Notes: generated by a model not told the origin, from the letters alone. DNA of 41,054 nucleotides from Arenimonas metalli CF5-1 (GCF_000747155.1 NZ_AVCK01000024.1:1-41054), one strand, 5' to 3'. Positions 17,817 through 28,987 are shown, counted from the stretch's first letter. Made by a program: numbers and translations.

Positions 17817-18860
17817 ATGCCGCCCTTGACCACCCCCACCCCCCTCACCTACCGCGATGCGGGCGTTGATATCGACGCCGGCAACGAAGTCGTCGAGCGC
17901 ATCAAGCCCCTGGTCAAGCGCACCTTCCGGCCCGAGGTGATGGGCGGGCTGGGCGGCTTCGGCGCCCTGTTCAACCTCTCCGGCAAGTACCGCGAGCCGG
18001 TGCTGGTCAGCGGCACCGACGGCGTCGGCACCAAGCTCAAGCTGGCCCAGCAGCTCAACCGCCACGACACCATCGGCATCGACCTGGTGGGCATGTGCGT
18101 CAACGACGTGCTGGTGCAGGGCGCCGAGCCGCTGTTCTTCCTCGACTATTTCGCCACCGGCAAGCTGCACGTGGACACCACGGTGTCGGTCGTCGGCGGC
18201 ATCGCCAAGGGCTGCGAGCTGGCCGGCTGCGCCCTGATCGGCGGCGAGACCGCCGAAATGCCCGACATGTACCCGCCGGGCGAATACGACCTGGCCGGCT
18301 TCACCGTCGGCGCGGTGGAGAAGTCGATGCTGCTCGACGGCGCCAAGGTACGCGAGGGCGACGTGCTGCTGGGCATCGCCTCCTCCGGCCCGCATTCGAA
18401 CGGCTACTCGCTGGTGCGCCGCATCTACGACCGCGCCGGCCGCCCGGCCGAGCTCGACGTCGGCGGCGTGAAGCTGGTGGACGCGCTGATGGCGCCGACC
18501 ACGATCTACGTCAAGCCGATCCTGGAGCTGCTGGGCAAGCACGACCTGCACGCCATGGCCCACATCACCGGCGGCGGCCTGACCGAGAACATCATCCGCG
18601 TCATCCCGGACGGCCTGGGCCTGGACATCGAAGCCTCGGCGATCGCGCTGCCGCCGGTGTTCGAGTGGCTGCAGCGCGAAGGCGCGGTGCCGAACCCGGA
18701 GATGTGGCGCACCTTCAACTGCGGCGTCGGCTTCGTGCTGGTGCTGGCCCCGGGCGACGTGGCGGCGGTCTCGGCCGACCTGCAGCGCCTCGGCCTCGCC
18801 CACCGCGCCATCGGCCAGGTCGTCAAGGCCCGCGGCGAAGAGCGCGTCCACATCGGCTGA
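17817..18860 (+). CDS. purM: Phosphoribosylformylglycinamidine cyclo-ligase (AIR synthetase)
   Basis: This 347-residue cytoplasmic enzyme closes the imidazole ring to give AIR, the fifth step of purine synthesis, using ATP. Family signatures are [20 protein letters not shown] at the N-terminus, [45 protein letters not shown] and [16 protein letters not shown]. Length matches the family (about 345). The ATG at 17817 has no good ribosome-binding site and the predicted leader is short. purN follows on the same strand but is separated by a long inverted repeat. Confidence 0.97.
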   Translation: MPPLTTPTPLTYRDAGVDIDAGNEVVERIKPLVKRTFRPEVMGGLGGFGALFNLSGKYREPVLVSGTDGVGTKLKLAQQLNRHDTIGIDLVGMCVNDVLVQGAEPLFFLDYFATGKLHVDTTVSVVGGIAKGCELAGCALIGGETAEMPDMYPPGEYDLAGFTVGAVEKSMLLDGAKVREGDVLLGIASSGPHSNGYSLVRRIYDRAGRPAELDVGGVKLVDALMAPTTIYVKPILELLGKHDLHAMAHITGGGLTENIIRVIPDGLGLDIEASAIALPPVFEWLQREGAVPNPEMWRTFNCGVGFVLVLAPGDVAAVSADLQRLGLAHRAIGQVVKARGEERVHIG

Positions 18861-18910
18861 CCCGCTGGAATGGCATCACTGCCGGACTTGCAGGCGGGCT
18901 GATGGAAGCT

Positions 18911-19080
18911 CTTTTTTGGCCACTGATGAACACTGATAAACACTGATAAACACTGATAAACACCGATAAAGCGTCTTTCAGTTGGGCACGGCGAGCGCGG
19001 AATGGCCGGGGCGTGCCACGGGGCAATCCAGGTTCTTTGCTCTATCCGTGTTCATCTGTGTTCATCAGTGGCAAAAAAAG
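18911..19080. repeat. Long inverted repeat of 10-base units, copy A
   Basis: The left arm starts CTTTTTTGGC and CACTGATGAA; the right arm ends TTCATCAGTG and GCAAAAAAAG, its near-perfect complement over about 40 bases. Both arms consist of 10-base units of the form CACNGATRAA. About 85 bases of GC-rich sequence lie between the arms. It occupies the purM-purN gap. Confidence 0.9.
18921..18970 (+). repeat. Tandem array of five 10-base units
   Basis: CACTGATGAA, three copies of CACTGATAAA and CACCGATAAA follow each other without gaps. The right arm of the surrounding inverted repeat has only three such units, so the left array has probably expanded. Confidence 0.95.
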
Positions 19081-19107
19081 CCTTCCACCTGATTCACCGC
19101 CGAGGGA

Positions 19108-19800
19108 ATGAAGTTGCGCCCAGACGGTAAGCCAACCGAGGAATACAGGATCGCCGTACTGGCCTCGGGCCGCGGCAGCAACCTGCAGGCGTTGCTGGAC
19201 GCGATCGAGGGTGGCTCGCTGCCGGCGCGCGTGGTCGGCGTGTTCTCGGACAAACCCAACTGCGGCGCGATCGCGCTGGCGCGGGAGGCGGGCATCGCCA
19301 CCGTCGCGCTGCGGCCGCGCGACTTCGCCGATCGGGATGCGCACGATGAAGCGCTGTTCAGCGCCGTGGCGGCTGTTCAGCCCGACCTCATCGTGTGTGC
19401 GGGATACCTGCGCATCATCAGCGCCGCTTCGGTGCGACGATTCGAGGGCCGCATGATCAACATCCATCCGTCGCTGCTGCCCAAATACCCCGGGCTCGAC
19501 ACCCACGCGCGCGCACTCGCCGCCGGCGACGCCGAGCATGGCGCCAGCGTGCACGTGGTGGTGCCCGAGCTCGATGCCGGCCCGCGGCTGGCGCAGGTGC
19601 GCATCCCGGTGTTGCCGGGCGACGATGCCGCCGGCCTGGCCGCACGCCTGCTGCCGCGCGAACACGCGCTGCTCGCCGCCACTTGCAGCCTGCTGGCGAC
19701 GCGGCGGCTGGATATCGGCGGCGGGCGCGTGCGCTTCGACGGCCGCGACCTGGCGGCACCACTTCAGCTCGACGCCCACGACCAGCTCCAGGAGGCCTGA
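19108..19800 (+). CDS. purN: Phosphoribosylglycinamide formyltransferase
   Basis: This 230-residue cytoplasmic enzyme transfers a formyl group from 10-formyltetrahydrofolate to GAR, the third step of purine synthesis. It shows VLASGRGSNLQALLDAI near residue 17, the folate/catalytic segment AGYLRIISAASV and INIHPSLLPKYPGLDTHARA with the catalytic Asn and His, and the catalytic Asp in VVPELDAGPRLAQ. The first 14 residues extend beyond the usual start. GAGGGA directly abuts the ATG at 19108, which is too close; a TTG at 19114 would have better spacing. purM lies upstream beyond the repeat. Confidence 0.95.
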   Translation: MKLRPDGKPTEEYRIAVLASGRGSNLQALLDAIEGGSLPARVVGVFSDKPNCGAIALAREAGIATVALRPRDFADRDAHDEALFSAVAAVQPDLIVCAGYLRIISAASVRRFEGRMINIHPSLLPKYPGLDTHARALAAGDAEHGASVHVVVPELDAGPRLAQVRIPVLPGDDAAGLAARLLPREHALLAATCSLLATRRLDIGGGRVRFDGRDLAAPLQLDAHDQLQEA

Positions 19801-19803
19801 CCC

Positions 19804-20511
19804 ATGCGCCTGTTCGCGATCGCCCTCGCCCTGCTGCTGCCCGCGGCCGCAGCCACCGCCGCCGCGCCGCCGGCCCCGTTCAGCGCCGACTACGCGGTGT
19901 ACCAGGACGGCCAGCCGATCGGCACCGGCCGCATCACGCTGCACCGCCTGCCCGATGGCCGCTGGGAAATGGTGACGCGCAGCGAGGCCACCCAGGGCGT
20001 GGCCGCGCTGGCTGGCGTGCGCCGCGAGGAAACCTCGGTGCTGGCCTGGGGCACGGGCGGCCCGCAGTCCTTGTCCTACGACATGCGCCAGAAGGCCGCC
20101 TGGAACGAGCGTCGCGAAACCCTGCGCGTTGACCCGGCGCGCCGCACCGCCACCGCCACCTACAAGGACCAGCGCACCGACCTGCCCTGGCGTGCCGACC
20201 TGCTCGACCGCCACGCGGTCACCGCCGCGCTGATGGCGGAACTCACGGCGGGCCGCCGCGGGGAAATGGAGTTCGCGGTCGCCGACCGCCGCGGCGTGGA
20301 AACCCAGCGCTACCGCACCGCCGCCAACGTGCGCCTCAAGACCGCGCTGGGCACCGAACGCGCGATCCGCATCGAGCGCCTGCGGGACGACGACAGCGGC
20401 CGCGTGACCAAGATCTGGTTCGCCCGCAACCGCGGCTGGCTGCCCCTGCGCATCAAGCAATACGAATCCGACGGCAGCACCCTCGACCTCCGCATCACCG
20501 CGGTGCGCTGA
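19804..20511 (+). CDS. DUF3108 family exported protein
   Basis: This 235-residue protein has a signal peptide (MRLFAIALALLLPAAAATAA, cleavage near residue 20). The mature part starts FSADYAVYQDGQPIGTGRIT, the usual opening of DUF3108 proteins, and continues with beta-rich sequence ending in WFARNRGWLPLRIKQYESDG and DLRITAV. It is predicted periplasmic; the function of the family is not established. It follows purN by 3 bases and is probably co-transcribed with it, a neighbourhood also common in other gammaproteobacteria. Confidence 0.9.
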   Translation: MRLFAIALALLLPAAAATAAAPPAPFSADYAVYQDGQPIGTGRITLHRLPDGRWEMVTRSEATQGVAALAGVRREETSVLAWGTGGPQSLSYDMRQKAAWNERRETLRVDPARRTATATYKDQRTDLPWRADLLDRHAVTAALMAELTAGRRGEMEFAVADRRGVETQRYRTAANVRLKTALGTERAIRIERLRDDDSGRVTKIWFARNRGWLPLRIKQYESDGSTLDLRITAVR

Positions 20512-20533
20512 CCCGGGGCAAGGCTTTTTCGGA

Positions 20534-20561
20534 TTGACAAGCCAAGGCGGTTTGCTACCGT
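20534..20561 (+). promoter_or_regulatory. Sigma-70-like promoter of the orphan membrane-protein gene
   Basis: A perfect TTGACA at 20534-20539 is followed after 16 bases by TACCGT (20556-20561), a weak -10. The TTG of this -35 box is also an in-frame possible start codon, but it is more likely promoter than coding. Confidence 0.4.
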
Positions 20562-20638
20562 CCCGCAACAGGGGCCTGCGTGGCATCGGATCGCGATCCA
20601 CGCCGGAAGTCAGAGTTGCAATAAGTCCAGGGGCGGCA

Positions 20639-22333
20639 GTGACCACCGAATTTTCCGAGGCTGCAAGCCAGTCCACCGAAACCAATCCGCTTCGTGTCTC
20701 CAACTTCTTCCATCTAGGCCTCGGCGCTTTCAACCTGCTGGCGGGGGGCGTGCTCGCCTTCCTGCTCTCCAGGGAAGTCGAGGCGCTCAGGATCCAGATC
20801 TTCCCGATGGTTGGCATCGCCGGCGCGCTGCTGGTGCTGGGCCTCACGCAGGTTGGGCGTGCCTGGCGAGACGAGAAGTTCCGGTTCCACCCGGACGACA
20901 TCGGCAAGTTCGCCATCACCGGAAAGGTGGCCAAGAGCGCCAGTCCCGACCAAGCCAGTTACGTCATCGACGTCCTCAACAACGGGGTGCTGCCGGAACC
21001 GACGCCGGACAACGCCCTGCTTAACAAGCTCTACAGCTGGCTGCCGAAACTCGAACTGGCGCCGCTGCTGATCCGCTGGCATGCCGAGACCCAGTCGCTC
21101 CGCATCGTCAACCTTGTCGTGGCCACGACGGGCTTCATCCTGACCTGGATCTTCGCCCGGCCCGAGGTGTTCGCATGGCTGGTGCCGGCCTACCTGCTGC
21201 TGGCGATTGACCCGCTGTCGGTCTGGCGAAACCTCACCAGTGGCGTCGCCGGGGCAAGGCAACTGGACCGCCCCGCCGCGCCCACGCCACACCGCTCGGT
21301 TGCCATCCTGCTGTCGTCGGTCTTCGTGCCGATCCTGCTCGGGCTGCTTCCGCCGGGCAGCCTGCCCCCGGCGCCCTGGGCCACATCGACCTTCGTCATC
21401 CCGACGGTATGCGCGATGGCGGTGCTGCTGGTCGCCAGCACGCTGTTCGTTTTCTCGCTGAAGTCGCAGACGCGTGACCTGAGGACCTCAGGCGTGGGCC
21501 ATGACGTCCGCAAGGACCTGGACATCCCAAACCTCGGGACCGGCCTGATTGACCGTCTTGAGAACGACCTTCCGTTCCCGCGCTCGGTCCTGTCCCGCAA
21601 CACAGGCTGGCAGAAGGACGGGAATTTCGGCGGCCATTTGCTCGTCGAGGCGCGGCAGCGCCTGAACGCCGTGGGCAGCGTCGGCACGCCGCTGGCTGCT
21701 CTGCGGGGCGCATGGAAGGACCCGGAGCAGAAGCCGCTGGTCGCGCTCGGCGCCTTCGGCGTCGCCACCGGGATCGCCGCCACGGTGCTGGCCTTCGTCG
21801 CGACCCGCACCGGGATCGGCCTGACCCCGATGCTGACGGCCCTGTCCCTATTCGCGGCGTCCCAGTTTTCGCTCCTGGCGGCGCGCGGCCTCTGGAACCG
21901 GGTTGACTTCACTTCGACCGTCTATCGCATTTTCTTCAAGGGCAGCTACGACCAGGCGCAGCGGGTGGCGGGCAACACCATCACCGGCGACGGCTCGCTG
22001 ACCGAGAAGGCGATCCGCATCGAGCACGTGGAGTTCTGGGTTGCCGTGGCCAGGGTGGAAAGCGTCGCCTTCTCGCGCAAGGGCGACCGCTACATCCAAA
22101 GCCTGGACCGCCTTCCGGATGAGTGCGCCACGCAGTTCTCGCGCATCGTGGATTTCCACGAGGACCTGACGCGACGAAAGGTCAACAACTACTTGCAGGA
22201 AGGCGCAGTGCGGCAGCTCGTGCAGGGAGCAGGATCCGCGACACAGACGCTGCCTGCCGGGGCGAACACGCTGCTGGCCATGGCGGGCCAGCCCAGCCCG
22301 GCAACCGGCGACACTTCGGCTGGGCCGGACTGA
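20639..22333 (+). CDS. Large predicted membrane protein of unknown function
   Basis: This protein of about 564 residues is not a family I recognise. From the sequence it has a polar N-terminus and two membrane segments near residues 20-75 (LGLGAFNLLAGGVLAFLL, IFPMVGIAGALLVLGLTQV). A soluble stretch of about 80 residues follows, then further hydrophobic segments (NLVVATTGFILTWIFA, VAILLSSVFVPILLGLLPP, VCAMAVLLVASTLFVFSL), a second soluble part, a pair of helices (LVALGAFGVATGIAATVLAF) and a soluble C-terminal domain of about 150 residues. The GTG at 20639 is chosen for AGGGG 6 bases upstream and because the longer frame begins in a -35 box. It is preceded by its own promoter and is convergent with murA. 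Confidence 0.75.
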   Translation: MTTEFSEAASQSTETNPLRVSNFFHLGLGAFNLLAGGVLAFLLSREVEALRIQIFPMVGIAGALLVLGLTQVGRAWRDEKFRFHPDDIGKFAITGKVAKSASPDQASYVIDVLNNGVLPEPTPDNALLNKLYSWLPKLELAPLLIRWHAETQSLRIVNLVVATTGFILTWIFARPEVFAWLVPAYLLLAIDPLSVWRNLTSGVAGARQLDRPAAPTPHRSVAILLSSVFVPILLGLLPPGSLPPAPWATSTFVIPTVCAMAVLLVASTLFVFSLKSQTRDLRTSGVGHDVRKDLDIPNLGTGLIDRLENDLPFPRSVLSRNTGWQKDGNFGGHLLVEARQRLNAVGSVGTPLAALRGAWKDPEQKPLVALGAFGVATGIAATVLAFVATRTGIGLTPMLTALSLFAASQFSLLAARGLWNRVDFTSTVYRIFFKGSYDQAQRVAGNTITGDGSLTEKAIRIEHVEFWVAVARVESVAFSRKGDRYIQSLDRLPDECATQFSRIVDFHEDLTRRKVNNYLQEGAVRQLVQGAGSATQTLPAGANTLLAMAGQPSPATGDTSAGPD

Positions 22334-22421
22334 TCAAAGAACCGTGGGGTCGGCTGGCTCTCACCAAGCCGCTGGCCTTGCCCGCCTCAGCCACGCCCCT
22401 CCCTCGCCGGGACGGGCGAAA

Positions 22422-23767
<1,346 letters not shown>

Positions 23768-23781
23768 GGTGGGGGCGCGGG

Positions 23782-24012
23782 TCAGGCGGCTTCTTCGGGA
23801 GTCAGCGTACGCAGGGCCAGCGCGTGGATCTCGCCGCCCATGCGCTCGCCGAGGGTGGCGTAGACCATGCGGTGGCGGGCCAGCGGCAGCTTGCCGCGGA
23901 AGGCCTCGCTGACCACGGTGGCTTCGAAATGCACGCCGTCGTCGCCCACGACTCGGGCGCGGGCGCCGGGCAGGCCGGTTTCGATCAGGTTCTGGATGAT
24001 GTCGGGGGTCAT
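23782..24012 (-). CDS. ibaG: BolA-family protein IbaG (YrbA)
   Basis: This 76-residue protein has the BolA fold. VHFEATVVSEAFRGKLPLAR and HRMVYATLGERMGGEIHALA contain the conserved histidine and the class-defining turn. IbaG-type BolA proteins act with monothiol glutaredoxins in iron-sulfur handling. In gammaproteobacteria the gene stands just upstream of murA, as here. It diverges from kdsD. A BolA-proper assignment is less likely because of the shorter length and the murA neighbourhood. Confidence 0.92.
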   Translation of the reverse strand: MTPDIIQNLIETGLPGARARVVGDDGVHFEATVVSEAFRGKLPLARHRMVYATLGERMGGEIHALALRTLTPEEAA

Positions 24013-24044
24013 GGGAGACGGGGGCGCGGCTGGCGCGCAGGCCT

Positions 24045-24050
24045 TACAAT
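24045..24050 (+). promoter_or_regulatory. Possible -10 box of the kdsD operon
   Basis: TACAAT lies 33 bases before the kdsD ATG, in the short gap between divergent ibaG and kdsD. No convincing -35 is seen. Confidence 0.35.
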
Positions 24051-24083
24051 GAGGCCCCGCATCATACCCCCAACGCCCCAGGC

Positions 24084-25085
24084 ATGAACGATCCCACGCA
24101 GGCCCCGACCGTCACCGATGCCGCCTTGGCCGCCAGCGGCCGCGCCGTGATCGCCGTCGAGGCCGAGGCCCTGGCCGCGCTGCAGGCCCGGATCGGCGCT
24201 GACTTCGCCGCCGCCTGCCGGCTGATGCTGGGCTGCCGCGGCCGGGTGGTCTGCACCGGCATGGGCAAGTCCGGCCATATCGCCAAGAAGATCGCCGCCA
24301 CCCTGGCCTCCACCGGCACCCCGGCCTTCTTCATGCACCCGGGCGAAGCCAGCCACGGCGACCTGGGCATGGTCACCGACGCCGACCTGGTGCTGGCCCT
24401 GTCCAATTCCGGCGAATCCGACGAAATCCTGGCCATCGTCCCGGCGCTCAAGCGCCAGGGCAACCTGATGATCGCCATGACCGGCCGCCCCGCCTCCAGC
24501 CTGGGCCGGCTGGCCGAGGTGCACCTCGACGCCAGCGTCCCGGCCGAAGCCTGCCCGCTGGGCCTGGCGCCCACCTCCAGCACCACCGCGGCGCTGGTGC
24601 TCGGCGACGCGCTGGCGGTGGCTCTGCTCGAGGCCCGCGGCTTCACCGCCGAGGACTTCGCCCGCTCGCACCCGGCCGGCAGCCTCGGCCGCAAGCTGCT
24701 GCTGCACATACGCGACATCATGCACACCGGCGACGCCGTGCCGGTGGTGCCGGCCGACGCCAGCACCACCGCGGCCCTGCTGGAAATGACCCGCAAACGC
24801 CTCGGCATGACCGCCGTGGTCGATGCCGACGGCGTGCTGCAGGGCGTCTTCACCGACGGCGACCTGCGCCGCGCGCTCGACGACGAACAGACCGACCTGC
24901 ACGCCACCCCGGTGTCGAAGCTGATGGGCCGCACGCCCAAGACCATCGGCGCCGACGCGCTGGCGGTCGAGGCCGCGCACCTGATGGAAGAGTTCAAGAT
25001 CAGCTCGCTGGTCGTGGTGGATGCGCAGCGCAAGGTCGTCGGCGCCCTGAACATTCATGACCTGTTGCGCGCACGCGTGGTCTGA
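24084..25085 (+). CDS. kdsD: D-arabinose-5-phosphate isomerase
   Basis: This 333-residue enzyme converts ribulose 5-phosphate to arabinose 5-phosphate, the first step of Kdo synthesis for LPS. An N-terminal SIS domain has VVCTGMGKSGHIAKKIAATL near residue 58, the conserved histidine in HPGEASHGDLGM, and LALSNSGESDEI. Two CBS domains follow (about residues 215-270 and 280-333; LGMTAVVDADGVLQGVFTDG is in the first). Domain order and length fit KdsD. It is the first gene of the kdsD-kdsC-lptC-lptA-lptB set. Confidence 0.96.
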   Translation: MNDPTQAPTVTDAALAASGRAVIAVEAEALAALQARIGADFAAACRLMLGCRGRVVCTGMGKSGHIAKKIAATLASTGTPAFFMHPGEASHGDLGMVTDADLVLALSNSGESDEILAIVPALKRQGNLMIAMTGRPASSLGRLAEVHLDASVPAEACPLGLAPTSSTTAALVLGDALAVALLEARGFTAEDFARSHPAGSLGRKLLLHIRDIMHTGDAVPVVPADASTTAALLEMTRKRLGMTAVVDADGVLQGVFTDGDLRRALDDEQTDLHATPVSKLMGRTPKTIGADALAVEAAHLMEEFKISSLVVVDAQRKVVGALNIHDLLRARVV

Positions 25086-25092
25086 TCCGGCC

Positions 25093-25632
25093 ATGATCCT
25101 CTCCGACAGCGACCTCCGCGCCCGCGCCGCCGGCATCCGCCTGGCCTGCTTCGACGTCGACGGCACGCTCACCGATGGCCGCCTGCATTACGACGCCGAC
25201 GGCAAGGAATCCAAGGCCTTCCACGTGCTCGACGGCCAAGGCCTGCGCCTGCTCGAGGACCACGGCATCGCCGTCGCGCTCGTCACCGCGCGCGAAAGCG
25301 CCGCCGTGCTGGCCCGCGCCCGCGACCTGCGCATCGCCCACGTGCACACCGGCGTGAAGGACAAGGCCGCCACCCTGCGCATGCTCTGCGCGCAGCTCGG
25401 CATCGGGGCGCTGGAAACCGCGCACATGGGCGACGACCTGCCCGACCTGCCGGCGCTGGCGCTGGCTGGGCTGGCCGTGGCCCCGGCCAATGCCCATCCC
25501 TGGGTCGCCGAACGCGTGCACTGGCAGACCCGCGCCCGCGGCGGCGAAGGCGCGGTGCGCGAGCTCTGCGACCTGCTGCTCGAGGCGCGCGGCCTGCGCG
25601 CCGCCGTGCTCGCCCGCTTCGGCATCGAATGA
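25093..25632 (+). CDS. kdsC: 3-deoxy-D-manno-octulosonate 8-phosphate phosphatase
   Basis: This 179-residue HAD-type phosphatase removes phosphate from Kdo 8-phosphate. The nucleophile motif is CFDVDGTLTDGRLHY near residue 20, the second motif VTARES near 62, the Lys in VHTGVKDKA, and the metal-binding MGDDLPDLPAL. No cap domain is present, as expected for KdsC. The start at 25093 follows the kdsD stop by 7 bases; an upstream in-frame start would overlap kdsD. Its TGA overlaps the lptC ATG. Confidence 0.96.
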   Translation: MILSDSDLRARAAGIRLACFDVDGTLTDGRLHYDADGKESKAFHVLDGQGLRLLEDHGIAVALVTARESAAVLARARDLRIAHVHTGVKDKAATLRMLCAQLGIGALETAHMGDDLPDLPALALAGLAVAPANAHPWVAERVHWQTRARGGEGAVRELCDLLLEARGLRAAVLARFGIE

Positions 25633-26192
25633 GCCGCGCCTGGCTCAACGGCGTGCTCGGCCTGCTGGCGCTGGTGCTGGTGAGCCTGGCCGTGTGGCAG
25701 TGGAGCCAGCGCCAGCGGCCGCCGGTGGAGGTGCCGCAGCGCTCCGACTACATCCTGCGCGACTACGAACTGACCACGCTCGACAAGGAGGGCCGCGAGT
25801 CCTTCACGGTGCGCGGTCCCTACCTGCAGCGCGACGTCGGCGGCAAGAGCCTGAGCCTGGTCGAGCCGCGCTTCTCCTTTCCGGCCTCGCAGGGCGGGCG
25901 CTGGCAGGCCAGCTCCGAGGCCGCCTGGGTCAGCCCGGGCGCCGACCAGGTGCACCTGCTGCGCCAGGTCGAGATGGTCGGCCCGCCGTCCGAGGCCGGC
26001 CTGCGCGTGCGCTTCGCCACCGACCGCCTGCGGGTGCTGCCGGACGTGGACCGGGCCGACGCCGCCGGGCCCGTGACCGTCACCCACGGCGACTCTATAC
26101 TCGTGGGCACCGGCCTCGACGTGGACATGTCGGCCAAGCGTTTCCAGCTGCTGAACGATGTCAAAGGACACTATGCGCCCCGCCGCAACTAG
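25629..26192 (+). CDS. lptC: LPS export protein LptC
   Basis: This 187-residue protein is a bitopic inner-membrane component of the Lpt bridge. It has one N-terminal membrane segment (LNGVLGLLALVLVSLAVWQW, about residues 6-25) and a periplasmic beta-jellyroll domain, with YELTTLDKEGRESFTVRGPY and the closing ILVGTGLDVDMSAKRFQLLN. It receives LPS from the LptB2FG transporter and passes it to LptA. It overlaps kdsC by ATGA and lptA by about 20 bases, so translation is probably coupled. Confidence 0.93.
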   Translation: MSRAWLNGVLGLLALVLVSLAVWQWSQRQRPPVEVPQRSDYILRDYELTTLDKEGRESFTVRGPYLQRDVGGKSLSLVEPRFSFPASQGGRWQASSEAAWVSPGADQVHLLRQVEMVGPPSEAGLRVRFATDRLRVLPDVDRADAAGPVTVTHGDSILVGTGLDVDMSAKRFQLLNDVKGHYAPRRN

Positions 26193-26666
26193 CCTGCTGA
26201 TCCTCTGCCTCGCCGCCACCGGCCCGGCCTTCGCCCGGTCCACCGACCGCAGCCAGCCGATGGACATCGATGCCGACAGCACCGACGCGCTGCTCGGCGA
26301 CGATGCCGTGACCACGATGAACGGGAACGTCCGCATCCGCCAGGGCACGCTCGAGGTGGACGCCGACCGCGCCGAGATCCATCGCGCCGGCGGCGACATC
26401 TCGCAGATCGTGCTCACCGGCGCGCCGGCGCGGCTGCGCCAGGTGTCCGATACCGGCGAGCCGATGGACGCCCGCGCCCAGCGCGTCGTCTACGACCGAA
26501 CCAGCGAGATCATGGTGCTTACCGGCGCCGTGCTGATCGAGCAGCCGCGCGGCAGCGTGCGCGGCGAGACCCTGAAGTACAACCTCGACACCGGCCGCAT
26601 CGAAGGTGGCGGCGACGGTCAGGGTATTTCCATGCGCATCCTGCCCAAGACCGCGCCGGCCAACTG

Positions 26667-26667
<1 letters not shown>
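26173..26667 (+). CDS. lptA: LPS transport periplasmic protein LptA
   Basis: This 164-residue protein has a signal peptide ([20 protein letters not shown], cleavage after AFA near residue 21) and a beta-jellyroll OstA/LptA domain: [40 protein letters not shown] and [18 protein letters not shown]. It forms the periplasmic bridge for LPS. The ATG at 26173 is chosen over one at 26158 because AAAGGA lies 6 bases before it and the signal peptide begins there. Its stop overlaps the lptB start by one base. Confidence 0.94.
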
Positions 26668-27386
<719 letters not shown>

Positions 27387-27420
27387 GTGCCGCGCGCGTT
27401 CCGTCCCCCCGCGGAGTGCC

Positions 27421-28854
27421 ATGAAGCCCACCCTCCAGACCCGGCTCGGCCAGCAGCTGTCCCTGACGCCCCAGCTGCGCCAGGCGATCCGGCTGCTGCA
27501 GCTGTCGGCGATGGAGCTCGAGGCCGAGCTCAACCAGGCGCTGGACGCCAACCCCCTGCTCGAGCGTGAGGAAGACGCCGAACCCGCCTTCACGCCGCCC
27601 GACGGCGACCGGCCCACCGACGCGCCCTCGGGCGAGGACGCCGGCGACAGCCCCGACAGCGGCGACTTCGACCCCGGCGAGCAGCCCGACTGGTTCGAGT
27701 CCAGCGCCGGCGGCAGCGAGCGCCGCGGCCAGGGCGACGACGACCACGACGAGTTCACGGCCGCCGCCCCGGTGGGTCTCCACGACCACCTGCTCTGGCA
27801 GCTCCAGCTCAGCCACCTGGGCCCGCGCGACATCGCCATCGGCCAGGCCCTGGTCGAGGCGATCAACGACGACGGCTACCTCGAGGGCCCGCTGGCGGAC
27901 ATCCAGGCCGCGCTTTTGCCGGAGATCACCGCCAGTGAGGCGGAGATCGAAACCGTTCTCCACATCATCCAGCACTTCGACCCGGTCGGCGCGGGCGCCC
28001 GCAGCCTGTCCGAATGCCTGTGCGTGCAGCTGCGCCTGCTCAGCGAGGACACCCCGGGCCTGGCCCTGGCCCGCGAGGTCTGCAGCCGGCACCTGGACGG
28101 CCTGGCGAGGCTGGGTGCGGGTAAGCTGGCGGCCCAGCTGCAGCAGCCGGCCGAGGCCATGGACCAGGCCGTGGCCTTGCTGCGCTCGCTCGACCCCAAG
28201 CCCGGCGCACAGATCGGCGGCGGTGATGCCGAATACATCGCCCCCGACGTGATCGCGTACCGCCAGGGCGGCGTCTGGAAGGTGGCCCTGGCCCCGGGCA
28301 GCCAGCCCCGCCTGGGCATCAACCGCCACTACGAGCGCCTGATCGGCAAGGCCAGCCGCGAGGACGACAGCTACCTGCGCGGCCAGCTGCAGGAGGCCCG
28401 CTGGCTGATCAAGAGCCTCGAGACCCGGGCCGACACCCTTACCCGGGTGGCCAAGGCCATCGTCCGCCAGCAGAGCGGCTTCCTGGACCACGGCAGCGTG
28501 GCCATGCGCCCGCTCACCCTGCGCCAGGTGGCCGAGGAGATGGGGCTGCACGAATCCACCATTTCACGCGCCACCACCCGCAAATACCTGCGCACCCCCC
28601 GCGGCACCTTCGAGTTCAAGCATTTCTTCAGCTCCGGCATCGCCACCGAGCACGGCGGCACGGCCTCGGCCACGGCCATCCAGGCCATGCTGCGCAAGCT
28701 GATCGACGCCGAGAACCCGCGCTCCCCGCTGTCCGACCAGCGCCTGGCCGAGATACTGAAGGGCGAAGGCATCCCCGTCGCCCGGCGAACCGTGGCAAAA
28801 TACCGCGAAGCGATGAACATCTCCGCCTCCAACGAACGGCAGCGCCTGGCCTGA
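27421..28854 (+). CDS. rpoN: RNA polymerase sigma-54 factor
   Basis: This 477-residue sigma factor recognises -24/-12 promoters and needs activator ATPases. Region I (glutamine/leucine-rich, LQTRLGQQLSLTPQLRQAIR) spans about residues 4-50. An acidic, low-complexity region II (about 55-115, many Asp/Glu/Gly) follows, then the core-binding domain, a helix-turn-helix (LRQVAEEMGLHESTISRATT) near 365 and the RpoN box ARRTVAKYRE near 455. The start at 27421 is where region I begins. It opens the regulatory-PTS cluster. Confidence 0.97.
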   Translation: MKPTLQTRLGQQLSLTPQLRQAIRLLQLSAMELEAELNQALDANPLLEREEDAEPAFTPPDGDRPTDAPSGEDAGDSPDSGDFDPGEQPDWFESSAGGSERRGQGDDDHDEFTAAAPVGLHDHLLWQLQLSHLGPRDIAIGQALVEAINDDGYLEGPLADIQAALLPEITASEAEIETVLHIIQHFDPVGAGARSLSECLCVQLRLLSEDTPGLALAREVCSRHLDGLARLGAGKLAAQLQQPAEAMDQAVALLRSLDPKPGAQIGGGDAEYIAPDVIAYRQGGVWKVALAPGSQPRLGINRHYERLIGKASREDDSYLRGQLQEARWLIKSLETRADTLTRVAKAIVRQQSGFLDHGSVAMRPLTLRQVAEEMGLHESTISRATTRKYLRTPRGTFEFKHFFSSGIATEHGGTASATAIQAMLRKLIDAENPRSPLSDQRLAEILKGEGIPVARRTVAKYREAMNISASNERQRLA

Positions 28855-28987
28855 GGCCCCCCTCCGATGGCGATTGCCCGTCCACGCCCCCGCGGCGAAA
28901 AGTTCCCCACCCCTTTTGACATCGGTCACGGCGCGTTGCCCGTGGCCGTGTTTAGCTGTGCGTGACAACAACAGGAGGATCGTGATC

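Noticed and set aside
20534-20638. Longer N-terminus of the orphan membrane protein starting at TTG 20534.
   Set aside because: The TTG belongs to a perfect TTGACA -35 box and has no ribosome-binding site, while GTG 20639 has AGGGG 6 bases upstream.
22334-22421. Terminator between the convergent orphan gene and murA.
   Set aside because: Only short GC-rich stems without a T-tract are visible in the 88-base gap.
28921-28940. Possible sigma-54 promoter (GG...GC) before hpf, attractive next to rpoN.
   Set aside because: The distance between GG and GC is 14 bases, not the required 12. A nearby TTGACA (28916-28921) has no -10 at proper spacing either.
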